This document shows, in pieces, positions 9,481-18,233 of a stretch of 64,000 nt of DNA. The stretch comes from Mycobacterium sp. JS623. GTDB lineage: Bacteria > Actinomycetota > Actinomycetes > Mycobacteriales > Mycobacteriaceae. Location of the stretch: contig NC_019966.1 in assembly GCF_000328565.1 (NCBI RefSeq), positions 4,526,001-4,590,000 on the forward strand, read 5' to 3'. The position numbers and the translations under genes were made by a program. The first letter of the stretch is position 1; each line of letters starts with the position of its first letter. The notes beneath the pieces were generated by a model. It saw only the letters and a program-made list of their open reading frames with translations, did not search any database and was not told the DNA's origin.

Positions 9481-10815
9481 ATGTCGTCGGATGTCTTCGC
9501 AGGTGAGGGCGGTCCCGCCCAGCCGGAGCCAGATTCCGTGCGGAGAGCGGTACGCGGCGCCTCCATCGGCAACTTAGTCGAGTGGTACGACTTCGCCGTC
9601 TACGGCTTCTTGGCCACCTATATCGCGCAGAAGTTCTTCCCGCCCGGCAACGAGACGACGGCGCTGCTCAACACATTCGCCATATTCGCGGCCGCATTCT
9701 TCATGCGCCCACTCGGCGGATTCTTTTTCGGCCCATTGGGTGACCGGATCGGGCGCCAGCGCGTGCTTGCGCTTGTCATCCTGCTGATGTCGGGTTCGAC
9801 ATTTGTGATCGGCCTCGTTCCGAGCTATGCCGTGATCGGGGTGGCTGCGCCGCTGTTGCTGCTGTTGCTGCGTTGTGTGCAAGGCTTTTCGGCGGGGGGT
9901 GAATACGGCAGCGGGGCCTGCTTCCTGGCGGAGTACGCGTCCGACAAACGTCGCGGCTTCGTGGTCTCGTTCCTGGTGTGGTCGGTGATCGTCGGCTTTC
10001 TGTTGGGAGCGCTCACCGTGACCGGCCTCGAAGCGGTGCTCGATGACACCGCCATGAACCAGTACGGCTGGCGGATACCGTTCCTCATCGCCGGCGTCCT
10101 CGGTGTAGTCGGCCTGTACATCAGGTTGCGGCTCGCCGACACACCAGATTTCGAAGAGTTGCGCGAAAAGGGCGAGGTGTCGGATTCGCCGCTGAAAGAG
10201 GCGATTACCTCGTCGTGGCGACCGATCCTGCAGATTGCCGGCCTCGTGGTCATCCACAACGTCGGGTTCTATGTCGTATTCACTTTCCTACCAAGCTATT
10301 TCACTAAGACCCTGGGTTTCACCAAGGTTGATGCGTTCATATCCATCGCTGTCGCCAGCCTGGTGGCGATCGTGCTGATCCCGGCCCTTGGGGCGCTCTC
10401 CGATCGCGTTGGTCGCAAACCCTTGCTCATCTCGGGGGCGGTCGGCTTCGCGGTGCTGGCGTATCCCCTGTTCCTGCTCTTGAATACGCGCTCATTGCCG
10501 GCAGCCATCGCCGCCCACGCCGGTCTTTCGGCGATCGAGTCGGTGTTCGTCTCTGCGTCGTTGGCAGCAGGTGCCGAACTGTTCGCCACGCGCGTCCGGT
10601 CCAGCGGCTACTCCATCGGATACAACCTTTCGGTAGCGGTGTTCGGCGGTACGGCGCCATACGTCGCCACCTGGCTTGTGGCTCATACCGGCAACGACAT
10701 CGCACCGGCTTACTACGTGATCGCCGCAGCCGTCATCTCGCTTCTCACGGTGCTCACCATGCGTGAAACCGCCGGCCGTCCGCTGCCCCAGCTGGTATCG
10801 GCCGACGCGCGTTAA
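9481..10815 (+). CDS. MFS transporter, metabolite:H+ symporter (ProP/KgtP type)
   Basis: 444 residues with about 12 predicted membrane spans. [20 protein letters not shown] near the N-terminus and [21 protein letters not shown] are hallmarks of the metabolite:H+ symporter subfamily, which imports organic acids or osmolytes with protons. [15 protein letters not shown] marks the end of the first half. The start is the ATG at 9481, 38 bp after the cyclase gene on the same strand. Substrate unknown; an organic acid import role would suit the catabolic genes upstream, but this is a guess. Confidence 0.9.
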   Translation: MSSDVFAGEGGPAQPEPDSVRRAVRGASIGNLVEWYDFAVYGFLATYIAQKFFPPGNETTALLNTFAIFAAAFFMRPLGGFFFGPLGDRIGRQRVLALVILLMSGSTFVIGLVPSYAVIGVAAPLLLLLLRCVQGFSAGGEYGSGACFLAEYASDKRRGFVVSFLVWSVIVGFLLGALTVTGLEAVLDDTAMNQYGWRIPFLIAGVLGVVGLYIRLRLADTPDFEELREKGEVSDSPLKEAITSSWRPILQIAGLVVIHNVGFYVVFTFLPSYFTKTLGFTKVDAFISIAVASLVAIVLIPALGALSDRVGRKPLLISGAVGFAVLAYPLFLLLNTRSLPAAIAAHAGLSAIESVFVSASLAAGAELFATRVRSSGYSIGYNLSVAVFGGTAPYVATWLVAHTGNDIAPAYYVIAAAVISLLTVLTMRETAGRPLPQLVSADAR

Positions 10816-10853
10816 CACCTACACGCGCGGCGACGTGCGAAAATGCTGGAACC

Positions 10854-13232
10854 ATGCGGGTCGACGGGCGGGACATCACCGTTTCGGGCAGCCTGCTGCA
10901 ACCGCTGACCCGGCGGACCAACGACATCCTGCGCCTGGTCCTCGCGGCCGTGTTTCTCGCGGCCGTCATCACGAGCTCGCTTATCACCCGCTACGAGTGG
11001 GTCGCACTCGAGAAGTCCATCTCCGAGATCGTCGGGGTGCTCACACCCACCCAATCGAACCTGGTGTACCTGGTCTACGGCCTCGCGATCCTGGCGCTTC
11101 CGTTCGCGATCCTGATCGGCTTGATCCTGTCGCGGCAGTGGATGCTGCTCGGCGCATACGCCGCGGCGGCGTTCCTCGCCTTCATTTCGCTGTCGATCAC
11201 GGGCAACGGCATCGCCGCGCCGCGTTGGCATTTCGACTTGTCGGACCGGTTGGACACGCTGCTTTCGCAGTTCCTCGACGACCCGCGGTGGATCGCGATG
11301 CTGGCCGCCGTGCTGACCGTCTCCGGGCCATGGCTGCCCGCGCGCTGGCGGCGGTGGTGGTGGGCGCTGCTGCTTGCGTTCGTGCCGATCCATCTCGTCG
11401 TCAGCGCGGTGGTACCCGCCCGCTCACTGCTCGGTCTCGCGGTCGGTTGGTTCGTCGGCGCACTGGTGGTGCTTGTGGTCGGGACGCCCGCACTCGAGGT
11501 GCCGCTCGATGGCGCGGTACGCGCGCTGACCCGGCGGGACTTCGCACCCTCGACGCTGACGGTGGTTCGTCCAGCTGGACGCGGCCCGTTGCTGCTATCG
11601 GCCAAATCCCACGATCCCGAAGCTGTGGCCATCGTGGAGATGTACGGCCCCAATCAGCGCAGTGGCGGATTCATGCGCCAATTCTGGCGTTGGCTGCGAC
11701 TGCGCAACCGCGAGACGGCGCCGCTGCAGCCCTCCATGCGGCGCGCCGTCGAGCATCGCGCGCTGATGGCCATCGCGATCGGCGATCTCGGCATCGCGAA
11801 CACCTCGACGATGGCGATGGCCCCGCTCGATCGCGGCTGGACTCTGTATGCCCACACCCCGCCATCCGGCACGAAGATCAGCGACTGCCGCGACGACGCT
11901 GGCGCCGTCGGCCGCGTGTGGGAATCGCTTGGCGCCCTGCACGAATCCCAGATCTCGCACGGCGACCTTCGCGGCAAGGAAATCACCATCGACGACGGGG
12001 TCGCGCGCTTCGGCGGCTTCGGCAGTGCCGAATACGGTGCGACGGACGAACAGCTACAGGCCGATGTTGCCCAACTGCTCGTGACGACCACCGACTTGTA
12101 CGGTGCTGAAGCCGCGGTCGCCGCGGCCGTCGACGTTTTCGGTAAGGACGCAGTGCTGCGGGCATCGCGACGACTTACCAAGTCCGCCATGCCAAAACGA
12201 ATTCGCAAGTCGGTAGCGGATGTAAGCGCGGCGATGTCGTCGGCTCGGGACGAGGTGAAGCGGCAGACGGGCGCCGATCAAATCAAGTCCGAAACCATCA
12301 CCCGGTTTACCCGCAGCCAGGTCATCCGACTGGTTCTGCTCGTCGCGCTGGTGTACGTCGCCTACCCCTTTATCAGCACGGTGCCCGCGTTTTTCTCCGC
12401 GCTGAAAACGGCGAACTGGTGGTGGGCGCTGCTCGGTCTTGTGGTGTCGGCGCTGACGTATATCGGTGCAGCAGCGGCATTGTGGGCCTGTGCCGACGGG
12501 CTGGTCAGCTTCAAGAACTTGGCTATCATGCAGGTGGCGAACACGTTTGCAGCGACAACAACGCCCGCGGGTGTCGGCGGCCTGGCGCTATCCACCCGGT
12601 TCCTGCAGAAAGGTGGTCTCGGCGCCCTTCGTGCGACCGCAGCCGTGGCGTTGCAACAAAGCGTGCAGGTGATCACCCACGTCACGCTGCTGATCTTCTT
12701 CAGCGCCGTTGCGGGAGCCTCGGCCGATTTGAGGCATTTCGTCCCATCCACCACGGTGTTGTACCTGATCGCCGGCGTGCTGCTCGGCCTCGTCGGCGCC
12801 TTTCTGTTCGTGCCCAAGCTGCGGCGCTGGTTGGCGACGGCGGTTCGGCCACGACTCAAAGAAGTACTCACCGATCTCGCCGCGCTGGCCCGCGAACCCA
12901 AGCGCCTTGCGCTCATTGTTTTGGGTTGCGCTGCAACGACTCTCGGTATGGCGCTGACATTGTGGGCCAGCATCGAAGCGTTCGGCGGCACCACATCGTT
13001 CGTCACCGTGACGGTGGTGACAATGATCGGCGGCACCCTCGCGTCGGCGGCCCCAACCCCCGGCGGCGTTGGCGCGGTCGAGGCGGCCTTGATCGGCGGT
13101 CTTGCGGCGTTTAGCGTGCCCACTGCAATCGCGGTGCCGTCGGTCCTGCTCTACCGGGTGTTGACGTGCTGGCTGCCGGTGTTCATCGGCTGGCCGATCA
13201 TGCGATGGCTCACCGAAAGGGACATGATTTAA
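10854..13232 (+). CDS. UPF0104/LPG-synthase-TM family protein with an inserted kinase-like domain
   Basis: 792 residues in three parts. Residues ~1-240 have about six to seven membrane spans. Residues ~240-430 are soluble and look like a degenerate kinase-type domain: LLLSAKSHDPEAVAIVEMYGP resembles the ATP-Lys strand and SHGDLRGKEITID plus RFGGFGSAEYG resemble the catalytic and DFG-like loops. Residues ~490-785 form a lysylphosphatidylglycerol-synthase-type membrane domain (TTTPAGVGGLALSTRFL and APTPGGVGAVEAAL). The membrane domain family includes flippases and lipid-modifying proteins. Biochemical role is not known; the soluble domain may sense nucleotide. It is convergent with modA, with a 4-bp overlap of stops. 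Confidence 0.87.
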   Translation: MRVDGRDITVSGSLLQPLTRRTNDILRLVLAAVFLAAVITSSLITRYEWVALEKSISEIVGVLTPTQSNLVYLVYGLAILALPFAILIGLILSRQWMLLGAYAAAAFLAFISLSITGNGIAAPRWHFDLSDRLDTLLSQFLDDPRWIAMLAAVLTVSGPWLPARWRRWWWALLLAFVPIHLVVSAVVPARSLLGLAVGWFVGALVVLVVGTPALEVPLDGAVRALTRRDFAPSTLTVVRPAGRGPLLLSAKSHDPEAVAIVEMYGPNQRSGGFMRQFWRWLRLRNRETAPLQPSMRRAVEHRALMAIAIGDLGIANTSTMAMAPLDRGWTLYAHTPPSGTKISDCRDDAGAVGRVWESLGALHESQISHGDLRGKEITIDDGVARFGGFGSAEYGATDEQLQADVAQLLVTTTDLYGAEAAVAAAVDVFGKDAVLRASRRLTKSAMPKRIRKSVADVSAAMSSARDEVKRQTGADQIKSETITRFTRSQVIRLVLLVALVYVAYPFISTVPAFFSALKTANWWWALLGLVVSALTYIGAAAALWACADGLVSFKNLAIMQVANTFAATTTPAGVGGLALSTRFLQKGGLGALRATAAVALQQSVQVITHVTLLIFFSAVAGASADLRHFVPSTTVLYLIAGVLLGLVGAFLFVPKLRRWLATAVRPRLKEVLTDLAALAREPKRLALIVLGCAATTLGMALTLWASIEAFGGTTSFVTVTVVTMIGGTLASAAPTPGGVGAVEAALIGGLAAFSVPTAIAVPSVLLYRVLTCWLPVFIGWPIMRWLTERDMI

Positions 13233-13981
13233 GGCTTGGCGAATCCCGCTGCGGTGAGGACCTTTTGGCCCCTCTCGCCGGTGACCAGGTCGACGAACTT
13301 GCGCGCCAATTCCTGGCTCTTGGATTCCTTCAGCACCGCGATCGGATATGTGTTGACGGCGCCTGCGGCCTCGGGGAACGTCACCGAGGTCACCTTGCCT
13401 TCTGCGCCTTTGGCGTCGGTGACGTAGACCAGTCCGGCGTCGGCCTGTCCCGTTTCCACCTTGTTGAGCACGTCAGTGACGGCCGATTCCTCGCTGACGG
13501 GGTTCAGCTTGATGCCGGTGGCCTGTTCCACTTTCTGGGTGGCGGAGCCGCACGGCACCTGCGCGGCGCATGTGACGACGTTGAGTTCTTGCTGCGTCAG
13601 GTCTTTGAACGAGGCGATCTTCTTCGGGTTGCCGGGTGCGACGGCGATGGTGAGCGTATTGGACGCGAAGTTCACCGGGTCACCGGCCAGCAGCCCGGCC
13701 TGTGCGGCCTTGTCCATGTTCTTCGTGTCGGCCGACGCGAACACGTCCGCCTGCGCACCTTGGGTCAGCTGGGTGACCAGATCCGACGAGCCGGCGAATG
13801 AGAATTCGACTGAGCTGCCTGGGTTTTCGGTCTTGAACTGCTCGCCGATGTCGGTGAAGGTCTTCTTCAGCGACGCAGCGGCGAACACGATGATCTTCGT
13901 ATTCGAGGCCGCGGGCTGCTCGGTCGAGCCGCACCCGCTGATCAGAAGTAGCGTCAGCGCGGCGATCAGGAGTCGTTTCAC
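13229..13981 (-). CDS. modA: Molybdate-binding lipoprotein ModA (no permease genes nearby)
   Basis: 250 residues. A lipoprotein signal ends at LLLISGCGSTEQ (Cys17 as lipid anchor). The mature protein has the ModA fold: IIVFAAASLKKTFTDIG, FSFAGSSDLVTQLTQGAQADVFASAD, and the C-terminal AGLVYVTDA block. It captures molybdate or tungstate outside the membrane for an ABC importer. Unusually, no modB or modC follows: the gene runs into a convergent membrane-protein gene. It overlaps the upstream HTH-TOBE gene by 4 bp, so the two form a two-gene operon. Confidence 0.93.
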   Translation of the reverse strand: MKRLLIAALTLLLISGCGSTEQPAASNTKIIVFAAASLKKTFTDIGEQFKTENPGSSVEFSFAGSSDLVTQLTQGAQADVFASADTKNMDKAAQAGLLAGDPVNFASNTLTIAVAPGNPKKIASFKDLTQQELNVVTCAAQVPCGSATQKVEQATGIKLNPVSEESAVTDVLNKVETGQADAGLVYVTDAKGAEGKVTSVTFPEAAGAVNTYPIAVLKESKSQELARKFVDLVTGERGQKVLTAAGFAKP

Positions 13982-14385
13982 GACTGCCCTCCAGAGGTTT
14001 CGACGATCACGGTGGTGGCCTTGACGACAGCGACGGCGACGCTGCCCGGCGCCAGCCCGAGTTCACGCACCGCGTCCGTACTCATCAGCGAGACGACAGT
14101 GAAAGGTCCGCATTGCATTTCGACCTGTGCCATCACCTTGTCGGTGACCACCTTGGTGACCAGCCCGGCGAAGCGATTGCGAGCCGAGCTGGCGATGCTC
14201 AGCGGATCCTTCGGTGCGGCAGCGGCGTTCGCGCTCGCGAACTCGGCCAGCACGTCGCCAGCGATGACTTTGCGGCCCGAATCGTCGAGCGTCGCCGCCA
14301 GGCTCCCGTCATCGATCCAGCGCCGGACGGTGTCGTCGCTGACGCCCAGCAGCTCGGCCGCCTCACGCACACGAATAGATGCCAC
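13978..14385 (-). CDS. HTH (excisionase-type) plus TOBE/Mop domain molybdate-responsive protein
   Basis: 135 residues. Residues 3-52 are a MerR/excisionase-type helix-turn-helix (IRVREAAELLGVSDDTVRRWIDDG). Residues ~65-130 are a single Mop/TOBE domain (ARNRFAGLVTKVV... VSLMSTDAVRELGLAPGSVAVAVVKATTVIVE), which binds molybdate. This is the layout of small ModE-like regulators or molybdate-storage proteins in actinobacteria. It precedes modA with an ATGA overlap. Most likely it senses molybdate and controls this operon (inference). Confidence 0.9.
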   Translation of the reverse strand: MASIRVREAAELLGVSDDTVRRWIDDGSLAATLDDSGRKVIAGDVLAEFASANAAAAPKDPLSIASSARNRFAGLVTKVVTDKVMAQVEMQCGPFTVVSLMSTDAVRELGLAPGSVAVAVVKATTVIVETSGGQS

Positions 14386-14443
14386 CGCGGCATCTTATCC
14401 GCAGATGCGGACTAAGCACCTAATTTCGCCCGCAGATGCGTTC

Positions 14444-15715
14444 TTAGGCCTTGGCCAGCTGCTTCTGTTCGTACAGCCGCGCCCACTCCTTGCGCGGCCT
14501 GATCGAGACGTCGACGTCGGCTCCCTTGGCGCGCAGTGTTCCGACGTTGGCGCTTTCGCGCGGCGTGCTGGCGAACGGATCCCAGCTGAAGAACCGGCAG
14601 GCGTTCTGCCAGGTGATCTTGTCGATGTCGCTGTCGTCGGCGCCGGCGGCGGTGAGTTCGGCCAGCACCTGCTCGGGCGCGTCTGGCCAGAAGCAGTCGG
14701 AATGCGGGTAGTCGCACTCCCACGCGATGATGTCGATGCCGATCTCGTGGCGCAGCTTCAGCGAGGTCTTGTCGGTGACGTAGCAGGCAAGCGAGTGCTC
14801 ACGGAACACGTCGCTTGGCAGCTTGTCGCCGAAGTCGCGGCGCAGCCACTTCTGGTTGGTGTAGTGCCGGTCGCTGCGGTCCAGATAGAACGGGATCCAG
14901 CCGATGCCGCCCTCGGAGAACGCGAACTTCAAGTCGGGATAGTTGCGCATTGCGGGGCCCCACAACAGATCCTGCGCGCACATCGCCGAAACCTGGGTCG
15001 CGAGAATGATCATGTTGTCAATCGGCGCGTTGGGCGCCATGCTGATCGCGCCGAAGCCGGTGCCGATGTGCAGGCACATCACCACATTCTCCTCGGACAG
15101 CGTACGGAACACCGGACCCCAGTACTCGTCGTCGTGGTAGCTCGGAAGTCCTTCCAGGTGAGGCAATTCCGGCATCGTGACAGCGCGGCAGCCTTTGGCG
15201 GCGACGCGGCGGATTTCAGCACACATGGCTTCGGGGTTCCACGTCGGCAACACGGCGATCGGGATGAAGCGGTCCGGGTAGCTGCCAGCCCATTCGTCGA
15301 TGTGCCAGTCGTTGTAGGCCGAGACCATCACCAGCGTGACCTCTTCGCGATGCATGTTGAGATGCCGCGCGGAGAAGCCGGTGAATGTCGGGAAGCACAT
15401 CGAGGCAAGGATCCCGTTGCGGTTCATGTCACGGACGCGCTCGTGGACGTCGTACACGCCAGGCCGCATCTCGGCGAAGCCTGCAGGGTCACGCCCCCAC
15501 TCCTCGGCCGGCCATGAGACCACAGCGTTGAGCCCGCTGACGCCCTGCGGCCGGCCCTGATACATCCACTGGTCGATGCCCTTCTCGTCGGTGACGACGA
15601 CCGGAGCCTCGGCCTTGTACTTGGCGGGCACGTGGTTGAGGAACATATCGGGCGGCTCGACCACGTGGTCATCGATGCTCACGAGGATCAGGTCGTCTGG
15701 GCTCTTGCCATTCAT
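14444..15715 (-). CDS. Amidohydrolase-2 family metal-dependent hydrolase/decarboxylase
   Basis: About 423 residues from the ATG at 15715 (MNGKSPDDLILVSIDDHVVEPP). DDHVVEPPDMF replaces the usual DxHxH start of the family; HIGTGFG, the LLWGPAMRNYPDLKFAFSEGG block and WECDYPHSDCFWP near the C-terminus fit the ACMSD-like amidohydrolase-2 family that is abundant in mycobacteria. Such enzymes hydrolyse or decarboxylate aromatic and CoA-linked acids. It diverges from an AraC gene with only 25 bp between starts, so the regulator probably controls it. Confidence 0.88.
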   Translation of the reverse strand: MNGKSPDDLILVSIDDHVVEPPDMFLNHVPAKYKAEAPVVVTDEKGIDQWMYQGRPQGVSGLNAVVSWPAEEWGRDPAGFAEMRPGVYDVHERVRDMNRNGILASMCFPTFTGFSARHLNMHREEVTLVMVSAYNDWHIDEWAGSYPDRFIPIAVLPTWNPEAMCAEIRRVAAKGCRAVTMPELPHLEGLPSYHDDEYWGPVFRTLSEENVVMCLHIGTGFGAISMAPNAPIDNMIILATQVSAMCAQDLLWGPAMRNYPDLKFAFSEGGIGWIPFYLDRSDRHYTNQKWLRRDFGDKLPSDVFREHSLACYVTDKTSLKLRHEIGIDIIAWECDYPHSDCFWPDAPEQVLAELTAAGADDSDIDKITWQNACRFFSWDPFASTPRESANVGTLRAKGADVDVSIRPRKEWARLYEQKQLAKA

Positions 15716-15740
15716 AAAAGAATTAGTACCGTCTAGCCGT

Positions 15741-16580
15741 GTGACCGTCTCTGCGCTTTCGGACAAGGTTTTAGCCGAATCGGCCAACCTGAGACCGATC
15801 ATCGCACTGCGCCGCGGCGGGCGGGCGCTCGGCGGCAGCTATCTCTACGAAGGCGAAGCGCTCATCACCGGCTGGCACTCGCATGAGGTGCACCAGATCG
15901 AGTACGCGATCGGCGGCGTCGTCGAGGTCGAGACGGCGTCCGCGCACTATCTCCTGCCGCCGCAGCAGGCGGCCTGGATCCCGGCCGGCTTGGAGCACCA
16001 GGCCACGATGAACCCGGACGTGCGGACGGTCGCGGTGATGTTCGACCGCGAGCTGGTCAGCGATGGCGGAGACCGCGCGCGCATCCTCGCGGTGTCGCCA
16101 TTGATCCGGGAAATGATGATCTACGGGCTGCGGTGGCCGATCGATCGGCCGGAGGGCGACGAGGTTTCCGACGCGTTCTTTCGGACGCTGGCGAATCTCG
16201 TCGTCGAGGCGCTCGATCATGAAGCGCCGCTGAGCCTTCCGACGTCCGACAACCCACTCGTGGCAGCGGCGATGGCTTATACGAAGGACCATCTGCATTC
16301 GGTGACGGCGGCCGACGTCGGCCGCGCGGTGTCGGTGTCGGAGCGGACATTACGGCGCCTGTTTCAGGACACCATCGGATTACCTTGGCGCACATTTCTA
16401 TTGCACGCCCGCATGCTGCGCGCCATGGCACTGCTGGCCGCGCCGGGACAGTCAGTGCAGGATACGTCGACGGCTGTCGGCTTCGAGAGTCTGAGCGCAT
16501 TCACGCGCGCGTTCACGCAGTTCTGCGGTGAGACACCGTCGACGTACCGCAAACGGCTTGGGTTTCAACAGCGGCCCTAG
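15741..16580 (+). CDS. AraC-family transcriptional regulator with cupin sensor domain
   Basis: About 279 residues from the GTG at 15741; earlier codons run into the divergent gene. The N-terminal half is a cupin (GWHSHEVHQIEYAIGG and YLLPPQQAAWIPAGLEHQ). The C-terminal ~100 residues hold two AraC helix-turn-helix units: TAADVGRAVSVSERTLRRLF and the signature VQDTSTAVGFESLSAFTRAFTQFCGETPSTYRK. Divergent orientation and a 25-bp shared gap suggest it regulates the neighbouring amidohydrolase and itself. Confidence 0.92.
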   Translation: MTVSALSDKVLAESANLRPIIALRRGGRALGGSYLYEGEALITGWHSHEVHQIEYAIGGVVEVETASAHYLLPPQQAAWIPAGLEHQATMNPDVRTVAVMFDRELVSDGGDRARILAVSPLIREMMIYGLRWPIDRPEGDEVSDAFFRTLANLVVEALDHEAPLSLPTSDNPLVAAAMAYTKDHLHSVTAADVGRAVSVSERTLRRLFQDTIGLPWRTFLLHARMLRAMALLAAPGQSVQDTSTAVGFESLSAFTRAFTQFCGETPSTYRKRLGFQQRP

Positions 16581-16597
16581 CGGGCATCCTCCCCGCC

Positions 16598-16813
16598 ATG
16601 AGCGAGGAGGGGATGGCCGAGGCCATCGCGACAACCGGGCTGTTTCTGATCGTCATCGCGGTGATCGCGGTTACGGTCTGTCTGGCGAGCTGGGGAGCGG
16701 CACATGTGGCGACGGCAGCCGTCGCGGGGGCGGTAGCCCTGGTCAGCTTCGGCGCGAGCATCGCATGCTTCCGCGCGCAGGCTGACGATGCGGAGGAGAT
16801 CGCCATCAGTTGA
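16598..16813 (+). CDS. Small two-span membrane protein, unknown function
   Basis: 71 residues starting MSEEGMAEAI 17 bp after the AraC gene. Two hydrophobic helices (TTGLFLIVIAVIAVTVCLASWG and ATAAVAGAVALVSFGASIACF) are followed by an acidic tail (DDAEEIAIS). No domain is recognised. Good composition and a clear hairpin membrane topology support it as a real gene. Confidence 0.65.
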   Translation: MSEEGMAEAIATTGLFLIVIAVIAVTVCLASWGAAHVATAAVAGAVALVSFGASIACFRAQADDAEEIAIS

Positions 16814-16842
16814 GGGGCTGAAAAAGCCCGTCGCGCAACAAC

Positions 16843-16876
16843 CTATTGACGGACTCCTGCTATTGACGGACTCCTG
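16843..16876. repeat. 17-bp tandem duplication
   Basis: CTATTGACGGACTCCTG occurs twice back to back (16843-16859 and 16860-16876). It lies just after the small membrane-protein gene, at the start of the gene-poor accessory stretch. It may be a replication-slippage scar. Confidence 0.85.
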
Positions 16877-16915
16877 CCGGCATGACCGGGGGATAACTGA
16901 ACCAGGTGTCATTCA

Positions 16916-17155
16916 TCATTTTCGTGTTGCAGCCAACGCCACCAGCCCTAGCCGAATGACGAGCTGGGCTTGTTTGTCCAGCTTCACGTACGGCTCATAT
17001 TCGACGGGCAGTTCATCGCGAGCATCCCAAGTACAGGCACCGTGGTCCCCGATATACGACCAGCGGTCGTCATCGCCCGCAATCCAGATCGTGCCCTCGT
17101 TGTCGCAGACCATGCCATCGAGCAATGTCACGTCATAGCACTTCATGCCGCTCAC
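16916..17155 (-). CDS. Hypothetical small acidic protein
   Basis: 79 residues (GTG at 17155, or ATG at 17146 giving MKCYDVTLLDG). The protein is rich in Asp, Trp and Tyr (IWIAGDDDRWSYIGDHG), with no membrane segment and no recognised domain. Codon use looks coding but is less GC-rich at third positions than the conserved genes. Its start overlaps the stop of another small frame (17152-17331). Both could be remnants of a transferred element. Confidence 0.5.
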   Translation of the reverse strand: MSGMKCYDVTLLDGMVCDNEGTIWIAGDDDRWSYIGDHGACTWDARDELPVEYEPYVKLDKQAQLVIRLGLVALAATRK

Positions 17156-17331
17156 CCCAAGCCCGTGAACACGTCAGAAGACCCATCGGGATCGACCACC
17201 ACATGACACGGCCAGGGTGCAACGAGCACGCCATCGTCGTCGTAGCAGCCCGCAGGCACGCCATTGGAGTTACCTGGCCCGTCAGCCCGCAGGCACGCCG
17301 GATATCCAATCCGAAAAGCGTGAAGGCTCAA
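17152..17331 (-). CDS. Possible small ORF coupled to the next hypothetical gene
   Basis: A 59-codon frame opening with TTG at 17331 and ending LVAPWPCHVVVDPDGSSDVF-TGLG. Its TGA overlaps the GTG of the 79-aa ORF (GTGA). The second half looks protein-like; the first half contains a 17-bp sequence (GGCGTGCCTGCGGGCTG) that occurs twice, so the N-terminus may be a scar. The start codon is a guess. Confidence 0.3.
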   Translation of the reverse strand: MSLHAFRIGYPACLRADGPGNSNGVPAGCYDDDGVLVAPWPCHVVVDPDGSSDVFTGLG

Positions 17332-17638
17332 ACGACTAGGTCACCGCGTCGATTTGACCGAGGGACGACTAACAGGCGGGCCGTACGCGCCCGCTGATTC
17401 GGCGCGCGAGAGACAGGTAGGAGCTCCCCCACGACTCCTACCTGCTCACTCGCCTACACCCGGCGAGCTCGTCCCGGGTGGCGGCGAACCCCTCCGACGC
17501 CGACAATCCAAAGGACATCGTGAAACACACGATGGATTAGATGAGGCTGGCTCGCAGTGAGGCCGCGCAGAGGCCCTGGCACGCCTGTCGCTCGACAGCC
17601 GGAACTGAGCCTCATTGCGGCAGTACAGCACTGCGACG
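17332..17638. other. Gene-poor stretch, nothing recognised
   Basis: No convincing coding frame, RNA gene or mobile-element end was found here. Frames that stay open are Arg/Ser/Pro-rich and look like non-coding translation. Base composition is less GC-rich than the flanking conserved genes. Confidence 0.5.
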
Positions 17639-17765
17639 TGTCTCCTCACCGAACTGCCCATCCGTCCGAAGGACGAGATAACGGTGGATGGGTGCAAATG
17701 CAGTGTGCACGTGCGACGGGTCTGAATTCATGAGGAGCATTCCCTGTCTTTGATCGGCTCCCGCC
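17639..17765. repeat. Diverged copy A of a promoter-like segment
   Basis: This tract matches 18034-18190 in order: CTCCTCACCGAACTGCCC, then a GGTGGAT block, then a TTCCCT...TCTTTGAT block. The two copies are ~400 bp apart in the same orientation and have diverged with small indels. The second copy leads directly to the LuxR gene, so this may be a duplicated regulatory region whose own gene has been lost. Confidence 0.55.
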
Positions 17766-18033
17766 GACACGGTCGTGTTGCCGATCCCGCACCGCGATGA
17801 TGAGGTCTGCGCGCCCGGGCGTTTGCGGTGGCGCCGCGCGAAGCGTCAAGTCAGGCAGCGCGCATTCAGGTCGCGCATGCGCCACCGGTAGCTAGCCGTC
17901 TCTTCGGGCTTTCCAAAACCCCCGCCGTGCCGACCGGGTTTGCCGACGGTCCCGGGAGTCGCCTAAGTAGCCGCCTGCCGCGGACCACGATCACACCAAT
18001 CGGCGGGACAACAGTGATCTTGTCGTGAGGGCG

Positions 18034-18190
18034 GAACTCCTCACCGAACTGCCCGTTCCTTCGACGGATGGAACCGACGTCGGTGGATTGTTGAATGCCG
18101 AATGCGCCTGCGCCAGCTACCAACTCATAGGGAATTTTCCCTATATCTTTGATTTGCCCCGGACCGTATCTTTGATTGGCCCCGTGCCCG
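18034..18190. repeat. Copy B of the promoter-like segment, upstream of the LuxR gene
   Basis: This copy carries the same CTCCTCACCGAACTGCCC block as 17639-17765, followed by an 18-bp dyad and two 17-bp direct repeats described separately. It ends ~45 bp before the LuxR start. Confidence 0.55.
18127..18183 (+). promoter_or_regulatory. Dyad plus direct repeats in the LuxR gene promoter
   Basis: ATAGGGAA-TT-TTCCCTAT at 18127-18144 has perfect 8-base arms. It is followed by TATCTTTGATTTGCCCC (18144-18160) and TATCTTTGATTGGCCCC (18167-18183), which differ at one base and are spaced 23 bp, about two helix turns. A third, weaker copy (TGTCTTTGATCGGCTCC) is at 17745-17761. They lie 50-107 bp upstream of the LuxR ATG, as expected for activator or autoregulation sites. 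Confidence 0.6.
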
Positions 18191-18233
18191 CGCCGTGGCA
18201 TCGGAGCATGGCACATCAAGGGAAGTGAGGGCG

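Noticed and set aside
17446..17885. Minus-strand small ORFs in the gene-poor stretch
   Set aside because: Arg/Ser/Pro-rich translations without ribosome sites; not protein-like.
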